DNA of 64,000 nt, taken from the NCBI GenBank assembly GCA_037043455.1, contig JAWPHD010001332.1, positions 248,001 through 312,000 of the forward strand. The letters run 5' to 3'. The notes beneath the pieces were generated by a model. It made no database searches. It worked only from the letters and a program-made list of their open reading frames with translations, and was not told the DNA's origin. The position numbers were made by a program, and so were the translations under genes. This document shows positions 48,247 through 61,248 of the stretch, in pieces. Within the stretch, counting starts at the first letter, position 1. Every line of letters begins with the position of its first letter. Source of the stretch: Cyrtodaria siliqua. Taxonomy: Eukaryota; Mollusca; Bivalvia; Adapedonta; Hiatellidae.

Positions 48247-48729
48247 ACTGAAATGCAAAAGAAATGCAACACGGGAATATCCGCTATATATTGTATATAC
48301 TGCACACTTAATTGCACATAATATTCCAAAGAAATCCCAAGATGTTTTGTAAAAAAAAGTTACAGTTAATTAGAAAAAGGACACAACTGTGATGCTGTAG
48401 ACGTTTTAATCACAGTACACGTGGTAACAAGAACTTCATTAATGTTGAAGTTGCTCTTTGAAAAACTGAGCCAGTTCAGTACTGTATTTAACATAAAGAG
48501 TTTGCAAAATTTTGCATCCTAAGTATGCTCATATGGCTCTCTAAGTTTGCTCACATGCTTGAGCCAAACGCGTACTCTGTCAATAATGAAACTTTGAAGG
48601 AATACTATTTACTGTATTATGTGTTGTTTTAGTTGTTTTTCAAAAAGGAAAGGTCTTACGTAGCCATGTAGCATTGTGCATACAATATATAGCGGAAATT
48701 CCTGTGTTGCGTTTCTTTTGCGTTTCAGT
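48247..48729. mobile_element. MITE with long terminal inverted repeats (copy 2, inverted)
   Basis: The ends ACTGAAATGCAAAAGAAATGC and its near complement GCGTTTCTTTTGCGTTTCAGT. The interior matches 6611-7075 in reverse (GGTCTTACGTAGCCATGTA, CATGCTTGAGCCAAAC). Confidence 0.85.
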
Positions 48730-50951
48730 GTGTTTTATTTTTAAGTGAACTATTTCAATGCTGTATTCACAATAATATAAGTTTGTGTATTTGAGATTTT
48801 CAAATTGTTCAAGATCACGATAATTCTTGAATTCCATTTGGTGTCATTAACTCTAGATTAGTTGCTGGGTTAAATGCAACATCTGACAGAGTTTTGTTCA
48901 AAATAACACCTACCGACACTCTCACATCACTACAAGCCTTGTATACAACACTGTGCATTTGCTGTTAACATTATAACTGCTTAAGCCAGTACTAGGAGGC
49001 GTGAGCGGTGTTGCACTTAACGTTACCTCTCATGAACAGACTCAATAAAACCTGAGTCTACTACTTTTATCTCTTCTTTGCGTTTGTTGTTTCTAAGGGA
49101 TCCACTTTTGAGTATGTATTCATTGATTTCAATAACCCATGTCCTGTACCTTTGACTTGTTAAATGTTAGTACAATAATGGCAAGCAAACTCTCCACAAA
49201 CACACCGTCTCCATCCCACCAGTAACACCTAATGCTGATGCTAACGGAGCAGCAAAATAACTGATACATTATCTTCAGCAGTATAAACTGCAACACTAAT
49301 GCATTTACTGGAATCACCCACAATTCTAGTTGTTTACAAGGCCAACAAATACTTGTATACAAATTATATCACAGTTTATAGACCACATCTATGCTAGTAC
49401 CTGTGAAATAAAGCAATTCTGTAGAATCTCTCATTAATAACTAGGCCTTGTTGTTACATATAAACACTATCATGTTCTGTAATACTAAAACACATTAAAA
49501 TCGCAGAAGCAGTCGACTGCCATTGTCATTTCCAGCTCCAGTTAACACAAATATATTACTCACAAACAACATATTGTCCATGCTTACATGGCAGAGTCAA
49601 TATACAGACAAAATCTACCTGAAGTAGAGTATTCCTTGTTGCTTAATCTCTTGCAATCATTGCTGGATTATGCATACTCATATAGAAATTGTCTTTATTG
49701 CTATGGTAACAGTCTTCTGATATCACTATTAGTGAGGGAGTGTGAACACCATCAAATTTCCATTTTCCAGCTGATTTTGATGTAGCTCATCATTTTCATT
49801 AAAAATCACAGATTGCACAACTTTGTCTACATTGAAATCACAACACAGATTGTACAACATGTCTTCATTGAAATCACAAGAAATCCTCCTATCCAAATCA
49901 AATGTCTCACAAAACGCTGCTGTGTCAGTAAATAATACAAGATGTTAATTTTCCATATATATGTAAACATGACTCAAAGGGAAAAAGCAACAGCCGAGGT
50001 TTCTCTTTTTTCTCTCCGAAAATGGAAAAAACAAACTATACTTGTATTTTAATCATCATTTAAAATGATGGTGTCTGCATTCACATGTTAAACTGGTGTT
50101 CCAAGGTCTCTTACTTGGATTTAAACAACATATTTTATTTTCATACAGATGCATTTATATGGAATGGGAATTCCAAAGGTCATGGAACATATCAATAACA
50201 AACACATTTTAATTGTTGTATGTTTCTTCTGTATTATTACCAACATGTAACAGCAATGCATTGTTCATTTGAATGGATGAAATATCTAACGGAAATGACC
50301 AACATTGCAATATTGATTAAGAAACAACTGCCAAATATACATATAGTAAACAGGGATCACTTTAGGCCGCGATTCCACGATATTCTCGCGTTAATATAGA
50401 GAAAATCTAAAAAGTAACCAAAAATTGCGTAAAAAATCGGGTCTAAATCCTCCTATGTGTATCAATGCTCTTTCGCATTAATAATTATATATCCTTTCTC
50501 CGGCAGTTTCTCAGCAACAAACAGCAACTCTTTATGGCTATCATTTAGGCGTTTGCCAATGAATTTTACAATAAGCTTCAGAAGATCGTTATATTTTGAG
50601 TCATGCCAACGAGGTAGGAATTGTGACCTGTCCCAAGTGTGCCACTTTCTTCAAAATTCATGATGTTAACAAGAATAATGTCATTACCAGGGGTTGAGTA
50701 ACGTTTTTTACAAACTGGCATAAGTGTATTCTTACTGGCATTTTTTCTTCTTCTTTTGGTCAAAGAAATTTCTGCGAATACACTACTAAAGACAGCAAGT
50801 AACTCCTTTTGTTATTTGAGTAATATATCAATCATGCTAAATTTGTACAGAAAAGATGTACTCACAGTTTTTTATGAGTGCTGAAAATTTCAACTTGCAT
50901 CTTCTCAAGACAATTCACATTTTGTGAGTTTGCAAGTGCTAAATTCAAGCC

Positions 50952-51547
50952 CTGATTACAGGGGTAACCAACGAGACCCCGGACTGCCCTGATTTCAGGG
51001 ATAATCAATGAGACCCCGGACTGCCCTTATTTCAGGGATAATCAAGGTACCCCGGACTGCCCTGATTTCAGGGATAATCAAGGTACCCCAGACTGCCCTG
51101 ATTACAGAGGTAATCAATGAGACCCGGACTACCCTGATTACAGAGGTAATCAATGAGACCCCGGACTGCCCTGATTACAGAGGTTAATCAATGAGACCCC
51201 GGACTGCCCTGATTACAGAGGTTATCAATGAGACCCCGGACTGCCCTGATTACAGGAGTAATCAATGAGACCCCGGACTGCCCTGATTAGAGGTAAACAA
51301 TGAGACCCCGGTCTGCCCTGATTACAGGGGTAATCAATGAGACCCGGACTACCCTGATTACAGAGGTAATCAATGAGACCCTGGACTGCCCTGATTACAG
51401 AGGTAATCAATGAGACCCCGGACTGCCCTGATTACAGAGGTAAACAATGAGACCCAGGACTGCCCTAATTACAGGGGTAATCAATGAGACTCCGGACTGC
51501 CCTGATTACAGGGGTAATCAATGATGAAACCCCCGATGGCCCTGATT
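50952..51547. repeat. Minisatellite, 37-38-bp unit (left block)
   Basis: Unit CCCTGATTACAGAGGTAATC plus AATGAGACCCCGGACTG, repeated about sixteen times with small length changes. The array continues at 51926. Confidence 0.92.
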
Positions 51548-51925
51548 AGGCCTAAAAAAAAAATATGTGTGTTTCTGGTTTCACCCTGTCAAAAAGTTAG
51601 GGTAGGTAGGTAGGGAAAAATTGTTTTTTTAGATATTTTTTTTATATATATTGTTCGCATATATTATGCCATTTTTGTACTAAGGCAACTTTTTGATAAC
51701 CTTTGCAAACAGTTTGGATCCAGATTAGATGCTTAACAACTCTGGCTAATAAAATTATCATTTGAATAAAACTATTTTTTGTTTGATTGTAATATTTCCT
51801 TTTTTTTTATTTCTTTTTTTTTAAAAAAAATTAAAAAAAATTTTTGCTAAAAATATTTTGGGTCGGCGGTGAAAAAGTAAGGTCGGTCGGGAAACCGGAA
51901 ACAGACATATTTTTTTGTTAGGCCT
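51548..51925. mobile_element. AGGCCTAA MITE inserted in a minisatellite
   Basis: The ends TAGGCCTAAAAAAAAAATATG and ATATTTTTTTGTTAGGCCT are inverted. It has GGTAGGTAGG and GGTCGGTCGGGAAACCGG blocks of the same family as 10808, 18535 and 36943. The satellite resumes directly after it. Confidence 0.85.
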
Positions 51926-52325
51926 TACAGAGGTAATCAACGAGACCCCGGACTGCCCTGATAACAGAGGCTATCAATGAGACCCGGACTACCCTGATTA
52001 CAGAGGTAATCAATGAGACCCCGGACTGCCCTGATTACAGGGGTAATCAACGAGACCCGGACTGTCCCGATTACAGAGGTAATCAATGAGACCCTAGACA
52101 GCCCTGATTACAGAGGTAATCAATGAGACCCCGGACTGCCCTGATTACAGAGGTAATCAATGAGACCCGGACTACCCTGATTACAGAGGTAATCAATGAG
52201 ACCCCGGACTGCCCTGATTACAGAGGTAATCAATGAGACCCGGACTACCCTGATTACAGAGGTAATCAATGAGACCCCCTCCCAGACAGCCCTGATTACA
52301 GGTAATCAACGAGACCCCGGACTAT
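51926..52325. repeat. Minisatellite, 37-38-bp unit (right block)
   Basis: About ten further units of the same array, ending GAGACCCCGGACTATGG. Confidence 0.92.
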
Positions 52326-55300
52326 GGCATAAATGTTGTGAAATTGAAGTAACAGTTTGGTGAGAATTTTGACTGAGGGACATGCACTAAGTTTAATTTA
52401 GTGATATGAGAAATAAACTGTTGAATGAAAGTTCTAGTTTAATTATAGAAATAACAAATACAGAACGTCAGTCATTTGGTGAAACTCTCATTAAAATCGA
52501 AAAAAATATCATTGTCTTGATCAATAATGATATTTTCTCTCATTAACCTGGCAGGCTTGGGTAATCCCTGAATGAATTTAAACCTTTATCTTGTAGTAAA
52601 TAAGCAACTTAAAAAAAAAATCTATTTTGCTGTTATTCTTCAATAAAGAAATAACAAATTTATCCATTCAAATGAACAATTTTTTCAAAGTGCATAATTA
52701 TATATATTAACTTTTATCTACATAACAGATCAATAGATTGTAACAATGCTTTTCCCTTCCCCCACCCACTCACCTGTCCAGTGGGACAAGCTTCCACAGA
52801 GAATGGGTTTCGTTTGGGGCACTTTTTTATATAACTAGGCGGGAAGATTGACACAGCACCTGCTGTATATCAAGATGTCAGTTAGAGGTAGCCATATTAT
52901 TGCCTTGACGGTATTACACTTGTTACACAATATTCAATATAAAGTTTCTGTTAAACAGAAGGCATTTATATGGTATATAATGGCCTTAGTAATTCTTCAA
53001 TAACAAAGTCCGCACTTCCTGGTGTCCTCATTCAGGAACACATAAAGCTCATGGTTTAGATCACTTAGGAAACACATAAAGAACGTGTTTTAGAGAACGA
53101 ACACATTCTTCACTTTGGCAATATATAAATGTTCACGTCATAGTCCCCACTTAGGGAACACACAAAGCACGTGTTATGCACATGTTTACAAAATGTACAT
53201 TTCATAGTCACATAAAGCACGTGTTTTAGAGAATGTACATAGTAGTAAATACGATCCGACAGAAATTAAATGTGACTATATCAAATGTTGCAAGCAAGTA
53301 GTCAATAGACCTAATGATAATTATCTATTTCTTTATGTCTAACCTAGAACATGATGCATACAAATCCCACCTTACCCCCATCACAGGTCATTAAACAATA
53401 AATAAACATAGGCAGGCAACATTAAAAACAATATGTGGGGTTCCCATTTTGTATTGGTATGAAGTCAAGTTTAAAAAATTGTATTATAAGCCATGTTGAT
53501 ATGGAAAAAGGCAAAAATATACAAATATATCTCCTTAGTTATAGGAACCACACATATTTTTTTTATTTTACCTTATCAGCATAATAGCATGATTGCAAAT
53601 AAATGTGACATATAATAATAATATAATCCATAAGAAATATGCAGAATTTCTAAGGTAAATGAACTTTAAAATAAAAAGACAACTTGTACTTTTTCTTGAA
53701 TAAATATATATTCTATATATATATATACATTTAATCAACACACAAAATCCATTTTTGTTTATTTACAAGTATATTTTTTTGTAAAAATTCAAAACTTCAT
53801 TATATATCTTGTAAATTTTAACAGACTTGATAACATTATTATCTAAAATGAGGAATTCTGCAAGTTTCCATGGTAACAGACCACAACAAGCCTCAATTCT
53901 GTGTATGTGTCATAATGCCCAACAAGCCATAAAAAAAAGTCTTGTCAGATACATACATGTATACAAGTAGTTTATATATTAACTTTAATAAAAACTTATT
54001 TTTGGCGTCTTTCCCATGATGCAATGCTTCTTATCTAACAAATCAGTTTACCTGAGCGAAATACCTAGAGCAATGCAACATTTCATGGCATTTATAGATG
54101 TTATTCCATTTAAAGTTTGGCTTTGGTTAATTTGTATCTCATTGGAAATAAAAGTAACTCCAAATAAACGCCTGTATTGCATTTTTGCTTCCCCTTTCAA
54201 GATGTAAGCCACCCACTTTTTCCAACAAATCTTACAGCAAAACCTTAAAGATTAGACTAGTAATGCTTTTCAATTGAATGTGGTGTTGCTCTAGGTATTT
54301 CCAATGCTCATGAAATAATGTTAAGCACCCTTTTTGCATATTCATCTCGAAAGACAAAATAACGGGAGGCTAAGGTTACCATGTTAATAACTCCTTTAAA
54401 ACATCATCAAATCAAATTGAAGGGCCACCAAAGATAATCAGTAAGTTTGATAAAAACAAATCACTTACCTTTCTTGCAGCGTGAACCGCAAACACATGTT
54501 ACGTTGCCATGGAAATGTGCAAGTTATTTTAATGCTGATTTTAATTGTAAGTTGAAATAAACATATAGCAAAACGTTCTGTGATGTCGGAAGTTATTGAA
54601 AGAACAAATGGGAATGTTTCATAATTTGTTTTAAACATTTTGGCCCAACTTACTTTTGCGGTTTTAGATTTATATTAATGTGAACGTTGCTTAAAATTCC
54701 TTCTTAATTTTGTAATATCAACAGGTACACAAACGCCTGCATATATACAAGTTAATAATTTTGCTCATAAATTTAAAAACATATTTTTAATTTCTTCCGA
54801 TGCTCAGACTGGATATTTTTTACAGGTTGATCCACAGTATTTGGCTCTTATTAAAAACAGTAAAACGGTATTGAATCTCGTACCTTGTATTTGTTAAGCT
54901 CAGCATTAAAACACATGTACCGTACATTTCCAAGATGACAGAATTCAAGAAATTTGCATATATTCATTCAAGGAAATTCTGGCGCATGGAACTATTTTCA
55001 GTAAAATAATAACAATGAATAAAAGAAAACATTATGCAAATCAACCAGTAGTCCATAAGGTTACACTGAAGTAAACATATGTACTGGCAACTGTTCAATA
55101 CTCTTCAAAATCACTGAATTGTCTTATATCGAGAGTCAACATGAAATCATTGTATCTTGTTCTTCATTTATAGACAGTTACAACAGTTTCACATTCACCC
55201 AACAATTATTATTATACCGAGTTACTCCCATACGCCAGTTCATAGCAGTGAGAAGTAGGGCTGTATTACAATATCTGAAGCATTGCATCGGTGAAGGACA

Positions 55301-55884
55301 GGTCACACCTAAACACAGAATGGCTGCTGTGGTCTGCCGACCATATCCCATGCCTGACATTTGGGTGAGAAGCTCCTGGAACTATTGTAAACCATCGACA
55401 TTAATGTGCTTATCACAAGTTAATTTTTTTTGTGCGTATCTATCATTTTTGTCCATCTTTAACAATTTCATAGTAAGACGGGGCTTTTTTTCCCTTCAAA
55501 AACAGTGGCCGATATTCGTCTAGCAAAACAGACCACCTTTTTCCCTTCTTTGGCTGAGAATATTCCCCCCCCTCCCCCAAAAAAAGTTGTTTTTTTCTTT
55601 TTGCTTAGCATTATTTCCCCCTCTAACTTTCTCAACATTATTATGTTTGGGATACATTTATAGAAGACAGTTTATCTAAAATGTACCTCTTCTGCATATT
55701 TGCACACTCAAATCTTCATTTTCTGCCTAATACACCGTTCCCCCTATATCTCGAAATCGCATTAATTTTTCCCTTTAACTTTAAAATTCGCCCCCACACT
55801 ATTGAAGGGCCTGGGACTCTTCCTCTATTTCCAAAAAAAAAAAAGCCCTGAAAGATATACTCACTTACAAAATTTGCTGAAACT

Positions 55885-56890
55885 TCGTAGTTTTAATCAA
55901 AATCCTGCCAGACCCTATTTTGAACCAAAATCCCACTTGACGGACCTTATTTTAACCAAAATCCTGCCTGAACTGACCTTGTTTTGAACCAAAATCCTGC
56001 TGGACCGTATTTTGAACCAAAATTCCGCCTGACAGACCTTTTTTTTAACCAAAATCCTGCCTGAATGGATCTTAATTTGAACCAAAACCATGCCTTATTT
56101 TTAACCGAAATCAACAGATCTTAATTTGAACCAAAATCCTGCCAGACCTTATTTTGAACCGAAATCCTGCCAGACCTTATTTTGAAGCAAAATCCTGCCT
56201 TACTGACTTTATTTTGAACCAAAATCCCACTTGAAATGACCTTATTCAGAACCAAAATCCCACCTGAACTGGCCTTATTCAGGAATAAAATCCTGCCTGA
56301 ACTGGCCTTATTTTGAACCAAAATCCTGCCCGAACTGACCTTATTTTGAACCAAAATCCTGCCTGAGCTGACCTTATTTTGAACCAAAATTCCACCTGAA
56401 CTGGCTTTATTCAGAACTAAAATCCTGCCTGAATGGATCTTAATTTGAACCAAAACCATGCCTTATTTTTAATCAAAATCAACAGATCTTATTTTGAACC
56501 AAAATCCTGCCTTACTGGCCTTATTTTTTAACCAAAATGCTGCCAGAGCTTATTTTGCAAAATCCTGCCTTATTGGAACCAAAATCCTGCCTCACTGGCT
56601 TTATTTTGAACCAAAATCCCACCTGAACTGGCCTTATTTTGAACCAAAATCCTGCCCGAACAGACCTTTATTTGAACCAAAATCCCGCCTATGCTGACTA
56701 TTTTGAACCAAAATCGTGCCTGAACTGATAATTTTTAACCAAAATCCTGTATGAACTGACCTTATTTTGAGCCAAAATCCTGTCTGAACGGGTTTTAAAC
56801 CAAAATCATGCCTGCCCGAACAGATCTCCTTTTGAACAAAACTCCTGCCTGAACTGATGACTTTTTTGCACCAAAATCCAGCCTACGGTG
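55885..56890. repeat. Minisatellite, about 32-35-bp unit
   Basis: The unit TTATTTTGAACCAAAATCCTGCCTGAACTGACC in variants runs for about 1 kb, roughly thirty units. Open frames on either strand are repeat artefacts. Confidence 0.92.
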
Positions 56891-57150
56891 ATCTGATATT
56901 GCACCCAAATCCTTTTAATCTATAACCTTTTCATAAAATAAATGTACAATTCAACTCTATATTGCTGGACAGACAATAGACCTGTTCTTGGGAAAGGGTA
57001 AAATAATTAACAAAATCAGATGGCTGACCATATGAAGATTCTTTTAAAATGAATATGGAAGCCACAGATGAGAACTTAATAATTAATTAACTTAATAATA
57101 CTGAATACTGATCAATGCAATTATTGAAGTGAAACAAGGGAGAAAAGTGC

Positions 57151-57222
57151 AGGGGGTAGGGGACTTGAACCCGGGACCCTCTCTTACAGGGAGAGTGCTC
57201 TACCACCTGAGCTAAATGTGCC
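57151..57222 (-). repeat. tRNA-like sequence (pseudo-tRNA or SINE head)
   Basis: On the minus strand it has TAGCTCAGGTGGTAGAGCA (A box and D arm), a perfect CTCTC/GAGAG anticodon stem with loop CCTGTAA, and GGGTTCAAGTCCC (B box). The acceptor stem does not pair, the T stem is short and the base before the would-be anticodon TGT is C, not T. It is therefore not a functional tRNA as seen. Confidence 0.75.
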
Positions 57223-57519
57223 GTCAGGTACCCAATACTACTACATTAACTTACAATATATAGATGTAATTTATTGACCCGAGAGGTAATCAAATTTCCT
57301 CCTTCATCAAGATCGAAAAGAAATGAATCTGCGTGAAATGGTTTCTTAACTGTTAAGGTTGACCAATCAAACATTAAACCACCCTCATTACTGAATCTTT
57401 AAACAATCAGCTTGTGCACTTTAAGGCATTTCGATAATTTACGTTTATTTCAAGAGCTTTACAGGTCGCCATGAATGGGAGATGATCAATCATAGGAAGT
57501 CTGGAAATTTGGTACTTAC

Positions 57520-58431
57520 TGTAGCCTGGTTCTGATCCCGACATATCAGCCTGACTTCCGGTTGCGCCGGGCCCCATCCTGCCATGTGGTGCCCAGTTAT
57601 TTGGTGACCCCATTGGGTCCACACCACTGCCACTACCAAGTTCTACACCAGTTATTTCTAACTCCATTTCAGATTCAGTTATTGCCTCAACTTTAACGTT
57701 AATATTCGGATCCATCTCCGCACTAGTTCCTTGGGTTTGATCTTGATGCATTGATGACGATGAGTCAGTTATGGCTGAAGCTTCCCTGGATATAAGATTT
57801 GACAAGTCTGAATCTAAACTAAGTCCTTCAGGCGGAACAATGTCACTAGATTTGAGATCCGACGCTTCGTTAGGAATGGTGGATGATGATGATTCTGATC
57901 TTGCGTCGTCATCTTTATCTGATGATTCTGATTTGATTTGTGATGGTGTAGATGATGCAGTGGTGGGCATGTGTGATGGCGAGGATGGCTGACTAGAACT
58001 GGCTGTACCGGCCCCTTGCCGGGCATTGTCACTAACACTATTGTTTATTTCCGAATCCTCGGGATCATCCTCCTCTATCTTGATCACTTGACCTTCGATT
58101 CTATTCCCCAATGGCAGTCTCATAGCTCCATGATTTGGGGCGGCGGGGTTTACATTTTGTTGTTCAAAGTTTAATGAAGGTCGTCTCGGCGGTCTCTGCA
58201 TGGGATATGGTTCGTGCCGCATACCTTGTGCACGTATATGTGCGCCCGGCGATGCACGAGTAAGTGCCACAGGATGAATTCTGGGCTGTCCTTGATGTTG
58301 TGGCGATGAAAAGCGTGGTGACCTTGACGGCATGAAACTTGGCCTTGGGCCTCCATAGCGAGGTGGCGTCTTTGGCATCTGACGCATGGCTTCTTCCTTT
58401 TCCTTCTCTTGCTGCTTTTTTCTATGGTGGC
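57520..58431 (-). CDS. Shared internal exon of a zinc-finger transcription-factor gene (linker region)
   Basis: Open reading through 304 codons, bounded by a good acceptor (pyrimidine-rich ...ACTTTCCAG at 58432) and a GTAAGT donor starting at 57519. Both ends are phase 1, so the exon is symmetric. In order it encodes a basic stretch (HHRKKQQEKEKEE, residues 2-14), a Pro/Arg-rich segment (about 20-90), an acidic patch, and a long Ser/Asp/Glu-rich low-complexity region to the end. Three sumoylation-type motifs of the form hydrophobic-K-x-E are present: IKIE (117-120, followed by acidic residues), IKSE (166-169) and VKVE (246-249). No folded domain is visible. It looks like the disordered linker between an N-terminal domain, probably BTB, encoded beyond 64000, and the zinc-finger tails. 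The final base A plus two bases from any downstream exon completes a codon, so all fifteen finger exons can join in frame. BTB identity is inference; coding status and boundaries are well supported. Confidence 0.85.
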
Positions 58432-59694
58432 CTGGAAAGTAAAGAACACTTCCTTGAGAAAATGACAACTTTCTAATGAGGCCTAAAAAAAGGATTGTTT
58501 CCCAACCGACCAGGATTTTTACCCCCCCGACCGTATTTTTTTTTATAACGGTGTTTTTTTTATACCAGTAAAAAAATTGCGACGATGACGTAAATAAATT
58601 ATTATACCAGTTCCGTCGCTTAGCAACGATCGTTTCCGTTGTTGATTTTCAACGCATACGTCTTTTTAGCACTGAAAGTTGTCTATTTGAAGTTCGCTTT
58701 TCTCATAGGAATCAAGAAAACGAAGTCAAAAACGAACATAAATCTCAAGATAAATGCTTTAATTTACTTTTTGCAAAGAAATAAATTCAAAATTGATTGA
58801 ATATTGTGTTATACACGTGTTTTACTGGTGACCCACATTTGCGGATTACACAAAATGTCTGCCATTTGCATTTAATATTATCATGTTGTTGTTTTTTCAC
58901 AGCATATTTCCCCTCTAGAGCCATAAGCTTGGTTCTTGCAAATATTATATTTATTTGAAATTTTTAAGGCTAAATATTATTTTAAAACTAAGATAGATGA
59001 TGGATGTTCTACGATTCGGAAGATTACAATGGATGAAAATACATTAATCTATTTTAAAACTTCCAATCAAAATTGAGCGTACTAGCGAGAAGCAGATCAA
59101 CTTATTGTGAATATCACGTGTTGTTTACATAAGCTACTGTACACCACAATGCACTCGACAGCAAACATAAGACGATTTGGTGTAGAAATTTGGGAGTATT
59201 CCCAAAATCCTTAATATTTTATGACGTCGGAGTACCTGTATCTGCAGCTCTCTATTTGTGCCAAAGAAACACAACAGTGTTCTCCCCGGGAATTTCTCAA
59301 GGCATGTCGTTTTTATCAGAGAAAATATGCTTCAGAGTGTATTCTTGTAGCAGACCCCTATATGTAAGGGTAGTTTGTCAAAAAGACACTTGATCTATAT
59401 AAGAAATAGGCTAGTGATTCTATATATTGTGTTTTAAACTTATTTAAGCTAAACAAAAATGAAATAATTACAATGTATTACATGTCTTTTCAAAATTAAG
59501 GCATGTTGCAAAGCATTTTGGCTATGAAGGCATGTTAAATGCGACATGCCTTAAAAGCCTGGGGAGAACACTGCACAATAAACAATAGACTTGTTTTATG
59601 CAACTTTAATTCTGACAGTGCTGTTACATATGTATATGGCATATTCCATTTAAGAGGGTATCTGTAGTTCCCACAGAAATGTCTTATACTTATA

Positions 59695-60381
59695 CAGTGC
59701 CCCAGATAAGCAGCGTATCTGCGTATTTCACTCCATTAAAATCGCCAAATACTCAATTAATTTCCCTGACATGAGTACCAGATACACAAGCAATTTCCTT
59801 TTCACTCAAACATTTTAATGTTCGAGCGTATCGACAGTCAAAAAGTGTTCAAATAATTGATGGATTGATGTTTTCGTGCGTATTTCAATATTTACAATAT
59901 AAAGCAGATTTTACTTCCGGTGTTTATCTTGACTGGGACGTTACATAATTATCGATAAAGTGGAGCAGTAAAAGAGAACGCTATATAGTTGAATATGTAC
60001 GCTAAACCAGTCTATACTATTGTGTGTAGTCGTCTGGGCGCTTTCTTGTTTACTTTTGAAAGCGTTTGCGTTGTGCAGACGATTAAAATGTCGAAACGGG
60101 GACGTAAACCGACAAGCGAGTTACCGTTAAGAAACACTTCTGAAATTAACACGTGATTAGTGTTTCTATGGAAATTAATCATTAATAATGATTCATCATT
60201 GACAAACCACTGCCATGAATAACAAGTCAATAAAGCTCACATAAAGACGGGTAAGTTACCTGGCTTGTTTTACATTTGATCCCGAAATCACTCTACTATT
60301 TTGACTATTTGAAATTCACTCAATTAATTTTAATTTCATGTGTGAAATACCCAATAGGTCCAAAAGTTATCTGGGGCACTG
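59695..60381. mobile_element. Inverted-terminus element CAGTGCCCCAGATAA
   Basis: CAGTGCCCCAGATAA at 59695 is the exact reverse complement of TTATCTGGGGCACTG ending at 60381. More complementary blocks lie inside (ATTTCACTCCATTAAAAT versus AATTTTAATTTCATGTGTGAAAT). Inside, ATGTCGAAACGGGGACGTAA opens a 22-codon basic frame (from 60088). Confidence 0.75.
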
Positions 60382-60462
60382 CTTATATAAACAAAATGCA
60401 GATTTTTTAACTGAAAAACATAGATAGGGGTATATTGTTGGCAAAAACATAAAAATAACAAG

Positions 60463-60770
60463 AGCTCAATGACCTTGAAGCTCTACTGATTGATTTTGAT
60501 TTCAGGAAGTAGTCGCTACAGACTTGCTTTTTGAAAACCTATTTTTAACCATGGCGGAGGACCACGCAAGAATGCTTCTTGTGAAGTTTTGTCAAATTCT
60601 ACCCAGCAGTTCATGAGAAGAAGTCGTTTAAAGATTTTTGTATTTTTAGTAATGGTGGCCATATTTGTTAATGGACTGGGACAATTAAATCTGAGGGAGG
60701 ACCACGCATGAATGCTTCCTGTGAAGTTTTGTCAAAGTCTACCCAACACTTTTTGAAATGATTGTTTAAA
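60463..60770. repeat. Fragment related to the 62-63 kb satellite
   Basis: AATGACCTTGAAGCTCTACTGA and GGAAGTAGTCGCTACAGACTTG match the start of the array at 62117. It also carries an internal duplication of GAGGACCACGCA...AATGCTTC. Confidence 0.7.
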
Positions 60771-61041
60771 GATATTTCTATCTTTAGTACTGGTAAAAAT
60801 AGGGTCGGTAGATTTCGTTTTCATATTTCGTTCGTTCTTGTTAAAAATGTAGAATGTCACATTTGTATTTAAATACTGAAATACTTTAAATAAAATCAAG
60901 CAGAGATGCTTGTACACACCCGATTACCGGCAGCCGTAGGCACAGTTCCCGGTAAAAAAAATAAAATTCAAAAGGGTAAATAAATCTAGTTTTATGACTT
61001 GTTAGCCTTAAACTATTAGAAAAGTGAATAGGCCATTTTAA

Positions 61042-61248
61042 TTTGGAAGGAATGTTGTGTATGTCACCTGATTCCCGTGAAATTTGAACCGATATTATGT
61101 GAGTTACGGTCGGTTAAATGTTGAAATTAAGCTAAAAAATGTGTTTGGAAGGAATGTTGTGTATGTCACCTGATTCCCGTGAAATTTGAACCAATATTAT
61201 GTGAGTTACGGTAGGTTAAATGTTGAAATTAAGCTAAAAAATGTGATT
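61042..61248. repeat. 102-bp tandem duplication
   Basis: TTTGGAAGGAATGTTGTGTA through AAGCTAAAAAATGTG occurs twice head to tail with very few differences, suggesting a recent event. Confidence 0.9.

Larger units (their letters stand above)
44487..57519. other. 13-kb intron between the shared donor and exon O
   Basis: The longest interval without a finger exon. Contains a piggyBac remnant, MITE and dispersed-repeat copies, two long minisatellites and a tRNA-like sequence. I searched by eye for the complement of HTGEKP-type linkers and found none. Confidence 0.55.

Noticed and set aside
50952..52325. Regular repeats resembling a CRISPR array
   Set aside because: Units are contiguous with no unique spacers, in an animal gene intron; it is a minisatellite.
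55119..55523. 134-residue plus-strand open frame
   Set aside because: No recognisable domain, no splice or promoter context, and composition like the surrounding intron.
56121..56459. 112-residue minus-strand frame of SSGRILVQNK repeats
   Set aside because: Translation of the minisatellite; the frame breaks wherever unit length changes.
57151..57222. Functional tRNA-Thr(TGT) gene
   Set aside because: The acceptor stem does not pair, the T stem is short and position 33 is C.
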